Below, piece by piece: positions 16,657 to 25,103 of a DNA stretch of 64,000 nt. The notes below the pieces were generated by a model, which was given only the letters and a program-made list of their open reading frames with translations, had not been told where the DNA came from and ran no database searches. The stretch covers positions 248,001-312,000 of the forward strand of contig JBMNFG010000011.1 in the NCBI GenBank assembly GCA_050949175.1, read 5' to 3'. The DNA is from UBA4971 sp900019985. Its GTDB lineage: Bacteria; Bacillota; SHA-98; UBA4971. A program made the translations under genes and the position numbers. The first letter of the stretch is position 1. Every line of letters starts with the position of its first letter.

Positions 16657-18625
16657 GACTTTTTATATGAAGCTTGCTGTAAACAATCTTATCAAGAATG
16701 CGAAGACCTATATCCCTTACTTGTTGACTTGTATCGGTGCAATCATAATGTTTTACAATATGCGCTTCTTAGCGGTAGCCAAAGATATAGGTGCTCTCAG
16801 CGACAGTGAAACTCTGAGGACTATCTTAGCTCTTGCAGCAGGCGTTATTGCTGTTTTCTCGGTGATCTTTCTCTTTTACACCAACAGCTTTCTGATAAAG
16901 CGACGCAAAAAGGAATTTGGCCTGTTTAATGTCTTGGGGATGGAGAAGAAACATGTTGCCAGGATTATGGTTTGGGAGACCATAATCACCGCGGCGCTAA
17001 GCCTCGGCGCAGGCCTTCTAGGTGGGATCCTCCTCAGCAAGCTTATGATTCTGCTGCTCTTTAGGATCATTGCTTTTGAAGTAACCTTCGGCTTTGAGAT
17101 ACCGGTCAGTGCCGTGGTTTACACAGCAGCCTTGTTCTGCGGGATTTTCTTAATGATCATCGTTTATGATGTCTTTCAAGTCATGAGGTCAAAACCTATT
17201 GAATTGCTGCAAGCCGGCAGTGTAGGCGAAAAGGAGCCGAAGGCCAATTGGCTGCTAGCGGCAATCGGCGCAGCATCTCTCGGCAGTGCGTACTACATCG
17301 CATTAACGACTGAGTCTCCCCTGGCAGCACTTCCACTCTTTTTTGTCGCTGTCATCTTGGCCATAATAGGGACATATTTCCTATTCACAGCGGGAAGCAT
17401 TGCTCTTTTGAAAATGCTTCGAAAGAACAAAACCTACTATTATCAGGCAAAGCACTTTATTCCCATCTCCGGCATGATTTATCGTATGAAGCAACATGCT
17501 GCAGGACTTGCAAATATCTGCACCCTTTCCACGGCAGTAATCATCATGCTTTCAACGACGATCTCTATGTATGTAGGCATGGAAGATCTGCTCCGCACCA
17601 GGTATCCCAGGAACATTGTTGTCACGGCTTCCAGTGTGTCAGATGAGGAAGCCCGGAAGCTGGATGCTGCAATTGAGAAGGAAATAGAAGCCGCTAACAT
17701 TGACCCGAAGAATACTATTCGATATCGATCCATGAGCTTCGTCACGCTTCAAGATGGCGCCGGCTTTACCGTTAACCGATCAGCCAACTATCTTGGCAGC
17801 AATGTTGCATTTGTAACACTCATTACGGCTGATGATTACAACAGAATGGAAGGCAAATCTGTGTCGCTGGCCGGTGATGAGGCACTCCTTTATACCGTAC
17901 AAGGGGACATTCCCGGTGACACAATAAGCTTTAACGGTTTTAGGCTGTCGATTAAAGAGAGGCTATCCACTTGGGGCACAGACAGCAAGATGTCTTCCAT
18001 TGTAGCCAAGAGCTACTGTCTGGTGGTTGATAATACTGATACCCTGTGGCAGGTATCCAATTCTCTTGAGCCGGATCGCGGTGATGTAGACGGGCTTTCT
18101 TACTATTACGGTTTTGATGTTCATGGTGACAAAGATGTCCAGGTGAGCCTTGTCGGAGCGCTGCGACAAGCGGCAAAAGAGGTTAATCCAAACAGCTATG
18201 TGGAAGGAGCAGAAAGTGCAAGAGACAGCTTCTTCTCACTCTACGGCGGGCTGTTCTTTATCGGCATATTCTTAGGGCTGTTGTTTATAATGGCCACCGT
18301 GCTGATCATTTACTATAAACAGATCGCTGAAGGCTATGACGACAGAGCCCGTTTTGAGATCATGCAAAAGGTCGGGATGAGCCGCGATGAAGTAAAGCAG
18401 ACTATCAAAAGCCAGGTGTTGTCTGTGTTCTTCTTGCCCCTTGTCATGGCAATAATCCACATAGCGTTTGCCTTCAAAGTGATAACCAAATTGCTTGAAG
18501 TGTTGAATCTCACCAACGTTAGGCTTTACGCCGGGTGCACAGCTGCAACAATCCTTGTTTTTGCAGTGTTCTATGTCATGGTGTATGCACTGACTGCCAG
18601 GACTTACTACAGCATTGTGAGTTAA
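16649..18625 (+). CDS. BceB-like ABC transporter permease (FtsX-type)
   Basis: 658 residues, typical BceB size. Ten predicted membrane helices: an opening helix, a group of three (about 50-190), a pair around 205-260, one near 290, then a large extracellular domain of roughly 200 residues (about 310-520) and a C-terminal FtsX-like group of three. The N-terminal sequence FYMKLAVNNLIKNAKTYIPYLL matches BceB starts. The large loop is the part that determines which peptide antibiotic is handled. Together with the upstream ATPase, regulator and kinase this is a complete Bce module. Its stop codon lies in the first unit of an 18-bp tandem array. Confidence 0.92.
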   Translation: MSRTFYMKLAVNNLIKNAKTYIPYLLTCIGAIIMFYNMRFLAVAKDIGALSDSETLRTILALAAGVIAVFSVIFLFYTNSFLIKRRKKEFGLFNVLGMEKKHVARIMVWETIITAALSLGAGLLGGILLSKLMILLLFRIIAFEVTFGFEIPVSAVVYTAALFCGIFLMIIVYDVFQVMRSKPIELLQAGSVGEKEPKANWLLAAIGAASLGSAYYIALTTESPLAALPLFFVAVILAIIGTYFLFTAGSIALLKMLRKNKTYYYQAKHFIPISGMIYRMKQHAAGLANICTLSTAVIIMLSTTISMYVGMEDLLRTRYPRNIVVTASSVSDEEARKLDAAIEKEIEAANIDPKNTIRYRSMSFVTLQDGAGFTVNRSANYLGSNVAFVTLITADDYNRMEGKSVSLAGDEALLYTVQGDIPGDTISFNGFRLSIKERLSTWGTDSKMSSIVAKSYCLVVDNTDTLWQVSNSLEPDRGDVDGLSYYYGFDVHGDKDVQVSLVGALRQAAKEVNPNSYVEGAESARDSFFSLYGGLFFIGIFLGLLFIMATVLIIYYKQIAEGYDDRARFEIMQKVGMSRDEVKQTIKSQVLSVFFLPLVMAIIHIAFAFKVITKLLEVLNLTNVRLYAGCTAATILVFAVFYVMVYALTARTYYSIVS

Positions 18626-18690
18626 ACGGATATTGTAAGCTAACCGGATACTGTAAGTTACACGGATAGCGAAGTAAGATTCATAGGGAT
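18614..18690. repeat. 18-bp tandem array seeded at the bceB-like stop codon
   Basis: Units ATTGTGAGTTAAACGGAT (18614-18631, which includes the last codons Ile-Val-Ser and the TAA), ATTGTAAGCTAACCGGAT (18632-18649) and ACTGTAAGTTACACGGAT (18650-18667), then a decayed fourth copy to about 18690. Period exactly 18 bp. Confidence 0.88.
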
Positions 18691-18778
18691 ATGAAGCTGT
18701 CAATAGAAGAGCTTACGTATTTGTGACAGGGATCTTCTCTGTGAGGACAGTCTTCCCGCCATTAGTAGAGTGTTTTTC

Positions 18779-18825
18779 GCAAAAAACCGGGCGCGTTCCT
18801 CGCAAGCCTGTTCGGCACGCGCCCT
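18779..18825 (-). terminator. Terminator for the alcohol dehydrogenase gene
   Basis: On the minus strand GGGCGCG... and CGCGCCC form a GC-rich stem (18789-18795 with 18818-18824) followed by GGTTTTTTGCG. It lies 70 bp beyond the alcohol dehydrogenase stop; the 15-bp array sits between. Confidence 0.75.
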
Positions 18826-18832
18826 TCGCATA

Positions 18833-18907
18833 CTGATCCACTATCCGCTAATCCACTGTGAGTTGGTTCACTGTGAGCTAATCCACGATGAGCTAGTTTA
18901 CTATAAG
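18833..18907. repeat. 15-bp tandem array seeded at the alcohol dehydrogenase stop codon
   Basis: Read on the minus strand, five exact 15-bp units run from 18907 down to 18833: CTTATAGTAAACTAG, CTCATCGTGGATTAG, CTCACAGTGAACCAA, CTCACAGTGGATTAG, CGGATAGTGGATCAG. The first unit is the final Leu-Ile-Val-Asn plus TAG of the gene, so units repeat the C-terminal codons and the stop in frame. Confidence 0.9.
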
Positions 18908-20182
18908 ATCAAGATCACCGGTTGCTGCAGATTGTAGGATCGGCCTCATGTAATTCTCTACAGTTGACGAATCCAGCGGAACCGGCATGTTCTTAAGCTT
19001 CATCTCAAGCTGAGGATTCTTAGCCGCAGAGAGCGCACGCTCGATATGCTCCTCACAGAACCCCGGAAGTTCGGCCAAGGTTGTCGGGTAGCCTACTTTC
19101 TTGTTGAGGTTAATCATTCCTTCAGCTACTGCAATACCGAGTTCGCGACCGGAAATCGAAGACAAGTCGCCATCAATGAACCCGTATCGCTTGTAAATAT
19201 CACCTATAACCCTAAGCTGTCGCTGGATCGCAGGGGCAAAGAACACTGTATAGTAGGGGTTCATGATGGTTACGGCTCTACCGTGGCTTGCAATATCCAC
19301 CAGAGAGAAGCTGGTCAAGTGAGCACCGCTTGTCCCTCCTACCATAATCGCATAGCCTCCGAGATCGGTTGCGAGGCCTAAGGCTATGCGAGCGCTCTCA
19401 TCAGACGGATCCTTTGCAACCTGCTCAACATTGGCAACAATCAACTCTATTGCTACTTCTGCTATCTCAGATGCCAGGTCATACTTATCCTCCGGTATTC
19501 CGTAGAATACTTCCAGGCAGTGGCCTAATCCATCGAAAGCGCCGTCCAGAGTTGTGGGAACAGATATGGACTTTGTAATGAGGTAATCAAATACCGCTCT
19601 ATCGGGGATAATGGCATCATCTACGATAAGTTTTTTCTGTCCGGCAACAAGATCTGTCACATTGGAGTACTTGGTTAAGTGCGCAGCTGAACCAGCAGCT
19701 GTCTCCACTGCAACCATGGGAATCAAACCGGCTCCGTACTTCGTCATAGCTTCCGTGACTAGCCCTGTACCGAAAAACGAATCGATTTCAAGATCCCATT
19801 TCCCTAAAGATGCAAGGACATTAGCAGCCTTCACTGCATCTATAGTGCTGCCGCCGCCGACCGCAACGATACAATCCGGTTCAAACTGCAAGATGCCAGC
19901 TGCCATCCGGTATACGTCCTCACGGGGAGAGTTCGGTGCTGATCCTCGAACGACCCCTTCTCCGACCACTGTCACCCCGTGCTTGCGGAGGGAATCCATC
20001 ACCTTGTCAAGGACAGGAATAATCCACGGGTTCCTGTTAGCAATGACCAATGAGCTCTTCCCTAACTCAGACGCAAACTTGCCCGTTTCACTTAATACAT
20101 CTACCCCGAATGCATAACTCGCACCCTTAAAATCTCGAAGTAAGGTTCTGGCTCTGTCTTTCAATCTCTCTGAGTTTGCCAT
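18893..20182 (-). CDS. iron-containing alcohol dehydrogenase family protein
   Basis: 429 residues. The NAD(P)-binding motif VAVGGGSTIDAVKA sits at about residues 106-119, and PMVAVETAAGSAAHLTKYS matches the usual TTxGTGSE region in altered form. Metal-ligand candidates are Asp in the DGAFDGLGHCLEVF segment, its His, and His in DIASHGRAV. These fit group III (iron-dependent) dehydrogenases, but the ligand spacing is somewhat unusual (GLGHCLE in place of ALTHAIE), so metal and substrate are uncertain. Members reduce or oxidise alcohols, butanol, 1,3-propanediol or hydroxybutyrate. The gene stands alone. The ATG at 20182 is preceded by a GGGG-containing stretch. Confidence 0.85.
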   Translation of the reverse strand: MANSERLKDRARTLLRDFKGASYAFGVDVLSETGKFASELGKSSLVIANRNPWIIPVLDKVMDSLRKHGVTVVGEGVVRGSAPNSPREDVYRMAAGILQFEPDCIVAVGGGSTIDAVKAANVLASLGKWDLEIDSFFGTGLVTEAMTKYGAGLIPMVAVETAAGSAAHLTKYSNVTDLVAGQKKLIVDDAIIPDRAVFDYLITKSISVPTTLDGAFDGLGHCLEVFYGIPEDKYDLASEIAEVAIELIVANVEQVAKDPSDESARIALGLATDLGGYAIMVGGTSGAHLTSFSLVDIASHGRAVTIMNPYYTVFFAPAIQRQLRVIGDIYKRYGFIDGDLSSISGRELGIAVAEGMINLNKKVGYPTTLAELPGFCEEHIERALSAAKNPQLEMKLKNMPVPLDSSTVENYMRPILQSAATGDLDLIVN

Positions 20183-20230
20183 ATCACTATCTACCCCTTC
20201 ACAAAGTTGAAAGCCGGCGCTCTGAGAGTC

Positions 20231-20722
20231 CTAGTACCTATACTCATACTCACCGACTTTTATTTTTTTCGTCAGTTTTTCGTTCTGTAACGGTTTTCTA
20301 ATCTCAATCAAGTTCAAAACATCATATCCTCTTTTGGCAAGAAAAGATATTATCCGGTGATTGTTAGGATGCACCCAGTTGTAAACGGTATCTTCACCTA
20401 ATTCCCTGGCCAGCTCCTCCGCTTTATCATATAGCCTGGACGCTACACCTTTCCTCCTACATTCCGGCAAGACAAATAAAGACTCGGCCCATACTACATT
20501 ATCTTCAATCCTGCAGACTAAATACCCTATCAGATCCTGAGTTTCATTTTCTGCAACAAACATTGGATATCCTTTCTCGAGATACTCTCTAAACTCTCTC
20601 CTGCCCGCTTCAATATCGGCCTGTGGCTCAGCTCCTTTAAGACGCTCCAATTCCACCCTGAATTCAGAAATCAGCAATGATAATCTATACTCATCTTTGG
20701 AGTCTGCCGGTCTTATTAACAT
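20231..20722 (-). CDS. GNAT family N-acetyltransferase
   Basis: 163 residues from ATG 20722, preceded by GGGAGGACGATC; the open frame extends 14 codons further up but without support. The opening MLIRPADSKDE and the acetyl-CoA-binding motif LFVLPECRRKGVASRLYDKAEELA (conserved R-R-K-G-V-A) are typical GNAT features, followed by the HPNNHRIISFLAKRGY stretch. It transfers an acetyl group to an unidentified amine. It is separated from the dehydrogenase gene by 48 bp and could share its transcript. A 27-bp tandem array lies upstream. Confidence 0.88.
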   Translation of the reverse strand: MLIRPADSKDEYRLSLLISEFRVELERLKGAEPQADIEAGRREFREYLEKGYPMFVAENETQDLIGYLVCRIEDNVVWAESLFVLPECRRKGVASRLYDKAEELARELGEDTVYNWVHPNNHRIISFLAKRGYDVLNLIEIRKPLQNEKLTKKIKVGEYEYRY

Positions 20723-20753
20723 GATCGTCCTCCCAAAAAGCCCCATATCCTGA

Positions 20754-20990
20754 TAAGACAACATGCTATAGGTATGCCCCTAAGACAACGTGTCATATGT
20801 ATGCCTCTAAGAGATGTATACCTCTAAGACACCGTGATGTATGTATATCCCTGAAACAACGTGATGTATATATACCCCTAAGGCAACGTGCTAAATGTAT
20901 ACCTCGAAGATAACGTACCGTATGTATACTCTAAGATAACGTGTCGTATGTACGCCTGTAAGATAAGGTGCCGTGTGTATGCCTCACGAG
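20754..20990. repeat. 27-bp degenerate tandem array upstream of the GNAT gene
   Basis: Nine units of the type TAAGACAACGTGTCATATGT plus ATGCCTC; one unit is shortened to 17 bp. Units begin near 20754, 20781, 20808, 20825, 20852, 20879, 20906, 20932 and 20959. Divergence between neighbours is about 20-30 percent. From 20991 to 21222 no gene is seen; a hairpin with arms ACAAGGCA and TGCCTTGT at 21118-21155 may terminate the rubrerythrin transcript. Confidence 0.88.
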
Positions 20991-21222
20991 TACATGATAC
21001 ACACACCCACGACCATCGTTAAACTTCAATATATCAGGGCAACTCCGCTGCTATACAACTCACCTACACAATATCCGTCTGTTTGAAAGAATCTCGGAAT
21101 AGCGGCGTAAAACGAACAAGGCAACCTACGAACCTGACGCAGGATGCCTTGTAATGCTTGTTTCAAGTTGACTACTCCAGTAGTCCCTTCATTCCTTTGT
21201 CCGCTTATTCAGCTCCAAGGCG

Positions 21223-21717
21223 TTAATACTTGATGAACTTTTCGCCCGGAGCACCACAGATGCTGCATCTTTCGGGAACGGATTTTTCGATATTACCACA
21301 GATAGGACATAGGTAATAGAAGACTTCCTCCGTCTCATCGAGATTCTCTAATGCTTCCTGGTAAAGCCGTGCATGAACCTCTTCTGCCTTCATAGCATAA
21401 CCGAAGGCCATAACTGCGGCTCTGTTTCCTGCAGCTTCGGCCTCCTTTGCAAACGGCGGGTACATTTCTTTATACTCATAGGTTTCGCCTGCTACGGCAT
21501 CTTTCAGGTTATCTGCTGTAGAGCCGACTTTTCCTGCAACCTCAAACATTTTCAAGGCGTGTATTGTCTCAGCGTCAGCAGCGGCTCTGAACAATTTCGC
21601 AGCGTTAAGCTTCCCCTCTTTTTCGGCCTTCTTAGCATAGGCTAAATACTTGCTGTTAGCCTGAGCTTCTCCGGCAAATGCCTCCATGAGGTTATCAAGG
21701 GTTTTGTTTTCGTTCAT
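21223..21717 (-). CDS. rubrerythrin
   Basis: 164 residues. The N-terminal four-helix ferritin-like domain carries Glu residues in EAFAGEAQANSKYLAYA and the E-x-x-H of DAETIHALKM and KAEEVHARLY for the di-iron site. The C-terminal rubredoxin domain has the two knuckles CPICGNIEKS and CSICGAPGEKF. Rubrerythrins reduce hydrogen peroxide in anaerobes with electrons from rubredoxin. A rubredoxin gene ends 26 bp upstream on the same strand, so the electron donor is made from the same operon. GAGGAGGACAAG precedes the ATG. Confidence 0.97.
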   Translation of the reverse strand: MNENKTLDNLMEAFAGEAQANSKYLAYAKKAEKEGKLNAAKLFRAAADAETIHALKMFEVAGKVGSTADNLKDAVAGETYEYKEMYPPFAKEAEAAGNRAAVMAFGYAMKAEEVHARLYQEALENLDETEEVFYYLCPICGNIEKSVPERCSICGAPGEKFIKY

Positions 21718-21743
21718 CGACTTGTCCTCCTCATTTACGTCAA

Positions 21744-21902
21744 CTATTCTCTCTCAAACTCCGATTTTCCCACTCCACAGAGAGGACAGACCCAATCATC
21801 CGGCAGATCTTCCCACTTTGTGCCCGGTGCGATGCCGTCTTCAGGTATTCCTTCGGCTTCGTCATAGACATATCCACAGACAGTACACACGTATTTGGCC
21901 AT
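21744..21902 (-). CDS. rubredoxin
   Basis: A small gene of 52 residues. The protein opens MAKYVCTVCGYVYDEAEG and contains PGTKWEDLPDDWVCPLCG: the two C-x2-C-G knuckles at residues 6/9 and 39/42 that bind a single iron, and the conserved W-x2-L-P-x-D-W-x-C-P stretch. The ribosome site AAAGGAGG lies 7 bp before the ATG. It is directly upstream of rubrerythrin and is its likely electron donor in peroxide reduction. Confidence 0.97.
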   Translation of the reverse strand: MAKYVCTVCGYVYDEAEGIPEDGIAPGTKWEDLPDDWVCPLCGVGKSEFERE

Positions 21903-22205
21903 TACAGTAACCTCCTTTAAATATCATGTCCAGCTATGATATCCTCAACCGTAGTTGCCCTCGCCAAACACTCTTCTCCAAGACTTGCAAAGTGCCATAT
22001 GTATTCTTTCTTAATATACTATAGCCACTATATTTTTCCACGGTAGAAAACGCAAGATGATCCGGTGAAATCTCGTAAGAAAAATAACTGATATTGCCCA
22101 TCTGAATCTGTTATGGTCTTTTTTTCTGTGATTTTCAGTACTAAACGTTTGAATGCAGGCGTTAATTCGAGCCCTTGTCCATGAGAAGACAATACGAAGT
22201 GCCAC
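21903..22205. other. Intergenic region upstream of the rubredoxin gene
   Basis: About 300 bp between the rubredoxin start and the tRNA-Lys terminator. Expected to hold the promoter of the rubredoxin-rubrerythrin operon. I recognise no operator, small gene or repeat in it. Confidence 0.4.
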
Positions 22206-22233
22206 AAAAACAAAAGGCAGGTGTTCACCTGCC
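22206..22233 (-). terminator. Terminator for tRNA-Lys
   Basis: On the minus strand GGCAGGTG-AA-CACCTGCC is followed by TTTTGTTTTTG, about 20 bp past the tRNA 3' end. Confidence 0.9.
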
Positions 22234-22253
22234 ATTGAAGCCTTAAACTTAAA

Positions 22254-22329
<76 letters not shown>

Positions 22330-22610
22330 ACCTTAGCATACTTAATATAACTGGCGTATCGTGATTTGTCAATGTCAGAAATAGAAATTTATTGCCTGGC
22401 ATTTCTATTTTATGACACTTTCTGGGCTTAGTATCCGTTCTGGAGCAGATGATTACCCGATATCGGAATCCCCAAAAAGCTCACCCACCTTGGCATCTCT
22501 GTTTTTGTTACAACATCTGATGGTATTTTTCCTTCAAGGAATCTCCGCAAGTTAGTAAGGCGCAGTATCATAGCCAACGCTTTTTGTAATTACATCATTA
22601 CAGAATTATA

Positions 22611-22684
22611 TTGATAACTGTCGATATGCTTGATAGAATCATTATATCAAGAACCTTCGATGTGATTGACACATATGAATATGT
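22611..22684 (+). promoter_or_regulatory. Promoter and ArsR operators of the arsenic operon
   Basis: A -35 box TTGATA (22611-22616) and -10 box TAGAAT (22634-22639) are separated by exactly 17 bp. An inverted repeat CTTGATA-N9-TATCAAG (22629-22635 and 22645-22651) overlaps the -10, and a second perfect dyad ACATATGAATATGT lies at 22671-22684 just before the ribosome site. Dyads overlapping the -10 and start region are the normal place for ArsR binding. Upstream, 22330-22610 shows nothing recognisable. Confidence 0.7.
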
Positions 22685-22699
22685 TCAGGAGGCACTCTT

Positions 22700-23035
22700 A
22701 TGAAACATTCATATGCAGACTATGTTCCTGCAATGAAGGCCTTGTCAGATGAAACACGACTAAAGATCATTGATATGCTTTCATGTGGAGAAATGTGCGC
22801 GTGCGAAATCTTAGAAGAGCTCAGCATTTCCCAACCCACTCTTAGCTATCATATGAAAATTCTGTCTGAATCTGGCCTTGTAAATGCAGTACGTGATGGG
22901 GCTTGGATGAGGTACACATTAAGAAAGAAGGAATTCGACGAGCTTAAAGCTTTCTTGCAGTATATAACAAGCGACAAGGAAGACTGTATTTGCAGAAAGC
23001 GGAAAGATGAAAAACCTGATGAACGGTGTTGTTAG
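22700..23035 (+). CDS. arsR: ArsR/SmtB family arsenic-responsive repressor
   Basis: 111 residues. A winged-helix fold with recognition region ISQPTLSYHMKILSESGLV and wing VRDGAWMRYTL. The cysteine motif CGEMCACEIL (C29, C33, C35) in helix alpha-3 corresponds to the ELCVCDL arsenite/antimonite site of E. coli-type ArsR. Further cysteines at the C-terminus (DCICRK, RCC) may also bind metal. AGGAGG precedes the ATG. First gene of a five-gene operon ending in Acr3. Confidence 0.93.
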   Translation: MKHSYADYVPAMKALSDETRLKIIDMLSCGEMCACEILEELSISQPTLSYHMKILSESGLVNAVRDGAWMRYTLRKKEFDELKAFLQYITSDKEDCICRKRKDEKPDERCC

Positions 23036-23103
23036 GAAGCCGCTGACATCAAGTAGAGATTCTTTGGCTTATATTGCGAATCAAGAGAAAGGGCTATCAT
23101 GAT

Positions 23104-24117
23104 ATGGAAACCTTGAATGTAACCTGGGATTTCTTTCAGAACACCCTACTAGGCATGAAATGGCTAAACGACTTAGTTGGCAGTGGACTTAATTCGTTGG
23201 GCCTTAACACAACCAATCGTTGGGTTGGAAGTGTTCAGTTTTTTGTTTATGACGTCATCAAGATTACCCTGCTCTTGTGTTTTCTGGTTTTTGCAATCAG
23301 CTATATACAAAGTTATTTTCCCCCTGAACGCAGCAAGAAGATATTAGGGCGTTTTCGTGGCATAGGAGCGAATGTGATTGCCGCCCTGCTGGGAACAGTA
23401 ACACCGTTTTGTTCATGTTCGTCAATACCGCTCTTCATAGGTTTTACGTCCGCAGGTTTGCCTTTGGGAGTGACGTTTTCCTTTCTCATATCTTCACCTA
23501 TGGTAGATTTGGGATCTCTTGTGCTACTGATGAGTATCTTCGGTACAAAGGTTGCCGTCGTATACGTGATCGTTGGCCTCATATTGGCTGTAATTGGCGG
23601 CACGGTCATTGAACAGCTTCGCATGGAAAGATATCTCGAAAGCTTTGTCCTTGCTGCTAACAGGGTAGATCTGGAATCTCCTGATTTAACAAGAAAAGAC
23701 CGGCTAGCTTATGCCTTAGAGCAGACGCTCTCAACCTTCAGCAAGGTACTCCCGTATATCCTAATAGGAGTCGGCATCGGCGCGATCATTCATAACTGGA
23801 TTCCTGAAGGATGGGTATCGACTCTACTTGGAAGCAATAACCCCTTTGGCGTAGTACTGGCCACGCTTATTGGCGTCCCGATGTATGCGGACATTTTCGG
23901 CACCATTCCCGTGGCGGAGGCGTTGTTTGCTAAGGGTGCGCAACTTGGAGTAGTACTCTCTTTTATGATGGCTGTGACCACGCTTTCCCTACCCTCAATT
24001 GTTGTGCTGCGGAAAGTGGTTAAGCCCAAGCTTCTGGGTCTTTTCATTGCAATCTGTACCCTCGGAATCATGATTATCGGCTATCTGTTCAATGAAGTCC
24101 AAGTGTTGATAGTCTAG
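23104..24117 (+). CDS. ArsP-like permease (PF03773/DUF318)
   Basis: About 337 residues from ATG 23104; an upstream ATG at 23074 would add 10. Eight or more membrane helices. The hallmark TPFCSCSSIPLFIGFTSAG segment (C-S-C-S-S) and its second-half counterpart GVPMYADIFGTIPVAEAL define the PF03773 permease family. Characterised members (ArsP) export organoarsenicals such as trivalent methyl- and roxarsone-type compounds. In an ars operon, as here, the same role or a role with free thiol-linked arsenic is likely. About 70 bp after arsR. Confidence 0.85.
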   Translation: METLNVTWDFFQNTLLGMKWLNDLVGSGLNSLGLNTTNRWVGSVQFFVYDVIKITLLLCFLVFAISYIQSYFPPERSKKILGRFRGIGANVIAALLGTVTPFCSCSSIPLFIGFTSAGLPLGVTFSFLISSPMVDLGSLVLLMSIFGTKVAVVYVIVGLILAVIGGTVIEQLRMERYLESFVLAANRVDLESPDLTRKDRLAYALEQTLSTFSKVLPYILIGVGIGAIIHNWIPEGWVSTLLGSNNPFGVVLATLIGVPMYADIFGTIPVAEALFAKGAQLGVVLSFMMAVTTLSLPSIVVLRKVVKPKLLGLFIAICTLGIMIIGYLFNEVQVLIV

Positions 24118-24130
24118 GAGGCAACAGAAG

Positions 24131-24628
24131 ATGGCAGACAGAAAGAAAGTGGTCGTTCAGTTTCTCTATTTAGATCTTGATACCTGTGACCGCTGCATCG
24201 CAACAGAGAAAGCGCTTGATGATGTAATGAAGTCACTCACTCCGGCACTCGGCATTGCTAGTTTCGAAGTAGAATACAACAAAATCCAGATGAAAACAGC
24301 GGAGATTGCAGAACGGTTCAGGTTCGTCTCTTCGCCAACGATTCGTGTCAACGGTAACGATATCTGCCAATTTGTCGCGGAGAACAGCTGCGGATGCTGT
24401 AGTGACATAAGCGGAACTGAGGTGGACTGCCGGGTGTTTGAGTATAACGGAGAGCTATATGAGGTTCCTCCAAAAGAAATGCTTGCTGAAGCAATACTGA
24501 AATCGGTATTCGGGCACGCTGAAACTGGTTGTTCATGCGGAGAATATGAACTGCCCAAGAACCTGAAAGGGTTCTATGAAGGAAGGAAAACTAAATCTAG
24601 CTGGTCTTGTGGGAAGGATTGCTGTTAG
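24131..24628 (+). CDS. DUF2703 cysteine-rich protein of the arsenic operon
   Basis: 165 residues, soluble. The N-terminal half looks thioredoxin-like: beta strand VVVQFLYLDLDTC with a CDRC pair (C19, C22), then SSPTIRVNG containing the cis-Pro position. The middle has ENSCGCCSD and the C-terminus GCSCGEYELP and SCGKDCC, so at least nine cysteines are available for metal(loid) or disulfide chemistry. DUF2703 proteins recur in ars operons but have no assigned reaction known to me. Placed 13 bp after the permease, AGGAGGCAACAG before the ATG. Confidence 0.8.
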   Translation: MADRKKVVVQFLYLDLDTCDRCIATEKALDDVMKSLTPALGIASFEVEYNKIQMKTAEIAERFRFVSSPTIRVNGNDICQFVAENSCGCCSDISGTEVDCRVFEYNGELYEVPPKEMLAEAILKSVFGHAETGCSCGEYELPKNLKGFYEGRKTKSSWSCGKDCC

Positions 24629-24722
24629 TCACAGGAACACGCTGCCTTAAGTGGTAATTCTTGTGGAGTTTTGCGTGTATTGATCACGACCGCAAACCAA
24701 TATGACATAAGGAGGGATTCTC

Positions 24723-25073
24723 TTGGCATTGTTCGCCAAGAAAAACAGGACGGACGCTTCATCTTGTTGCTGCAGTAGAAACTATAGTCCAGAGGACATG
24801 GCAAAAGCGGAAGCCGCGAAATCACAAGGTTCAAGGATCAAGATACTGGGAAGCGGATGTGCCAAGTGTAACCAACTTGCTGACGCCGCAAAGGCAGCGT
24901 TGGAACAGCTCGGCATGGATGCCTCTGTTGAACACGTAACTGATTTTGCCCAGATCGCAGTCTACGGTGTGATGACCACCCCTGCTCTTGTAGTCGATGG
25001 GAAAGTCGTTTCTTATGGCAAGGTGCTCAAAGCCGATGAGATTGTCAGAATCCTGCAGAGAGTGATGGAATAA
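24723..25073 (+). CDS. thioredoxin-like small redox protein of the arsenic operon
   Basis: 116 residues from a TTG with AAGGAGGG upstream. The redox-active disulfide motif GSGCAKCNQL (C46, C49) and VMTTPALVVDGKVVSYGKV identify the 'small redox-active disulfide protein 2' / MTH895-type thioredoxin family. An unusual N-terminal extension of about 35 residues contains Cys-Cys-Cys (15-17) and is probably metal-binding. In many anaerobes such proteins accompany the PF03773 permease in ars operons and may serve in arsenate reduction or thiol supply; that is inference. Confidence 0.83.
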   Translation: MALFAKKNRTDASSCCCSRNYSPEDMAKAEAAKSQGSRIKILGSGCAKCNQLADAAKAALEQLGMDASVEHVTDFAQIAVYGVMTTPALVVDGKVVSYGKVLKADEIVRILQRVME

Positions 25074-25103
25074 GAAGTGGGAGTGTTAGGGGGAGATCAC
25101 ATT

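Noticed and set aside
20754..20990. Possible CRISPR array (27-bp regular repeats)
   Set aside because: Units are contiguous without spacers, and their sequences are degenerate, so it is a tandem repeat. No cas genes are present.
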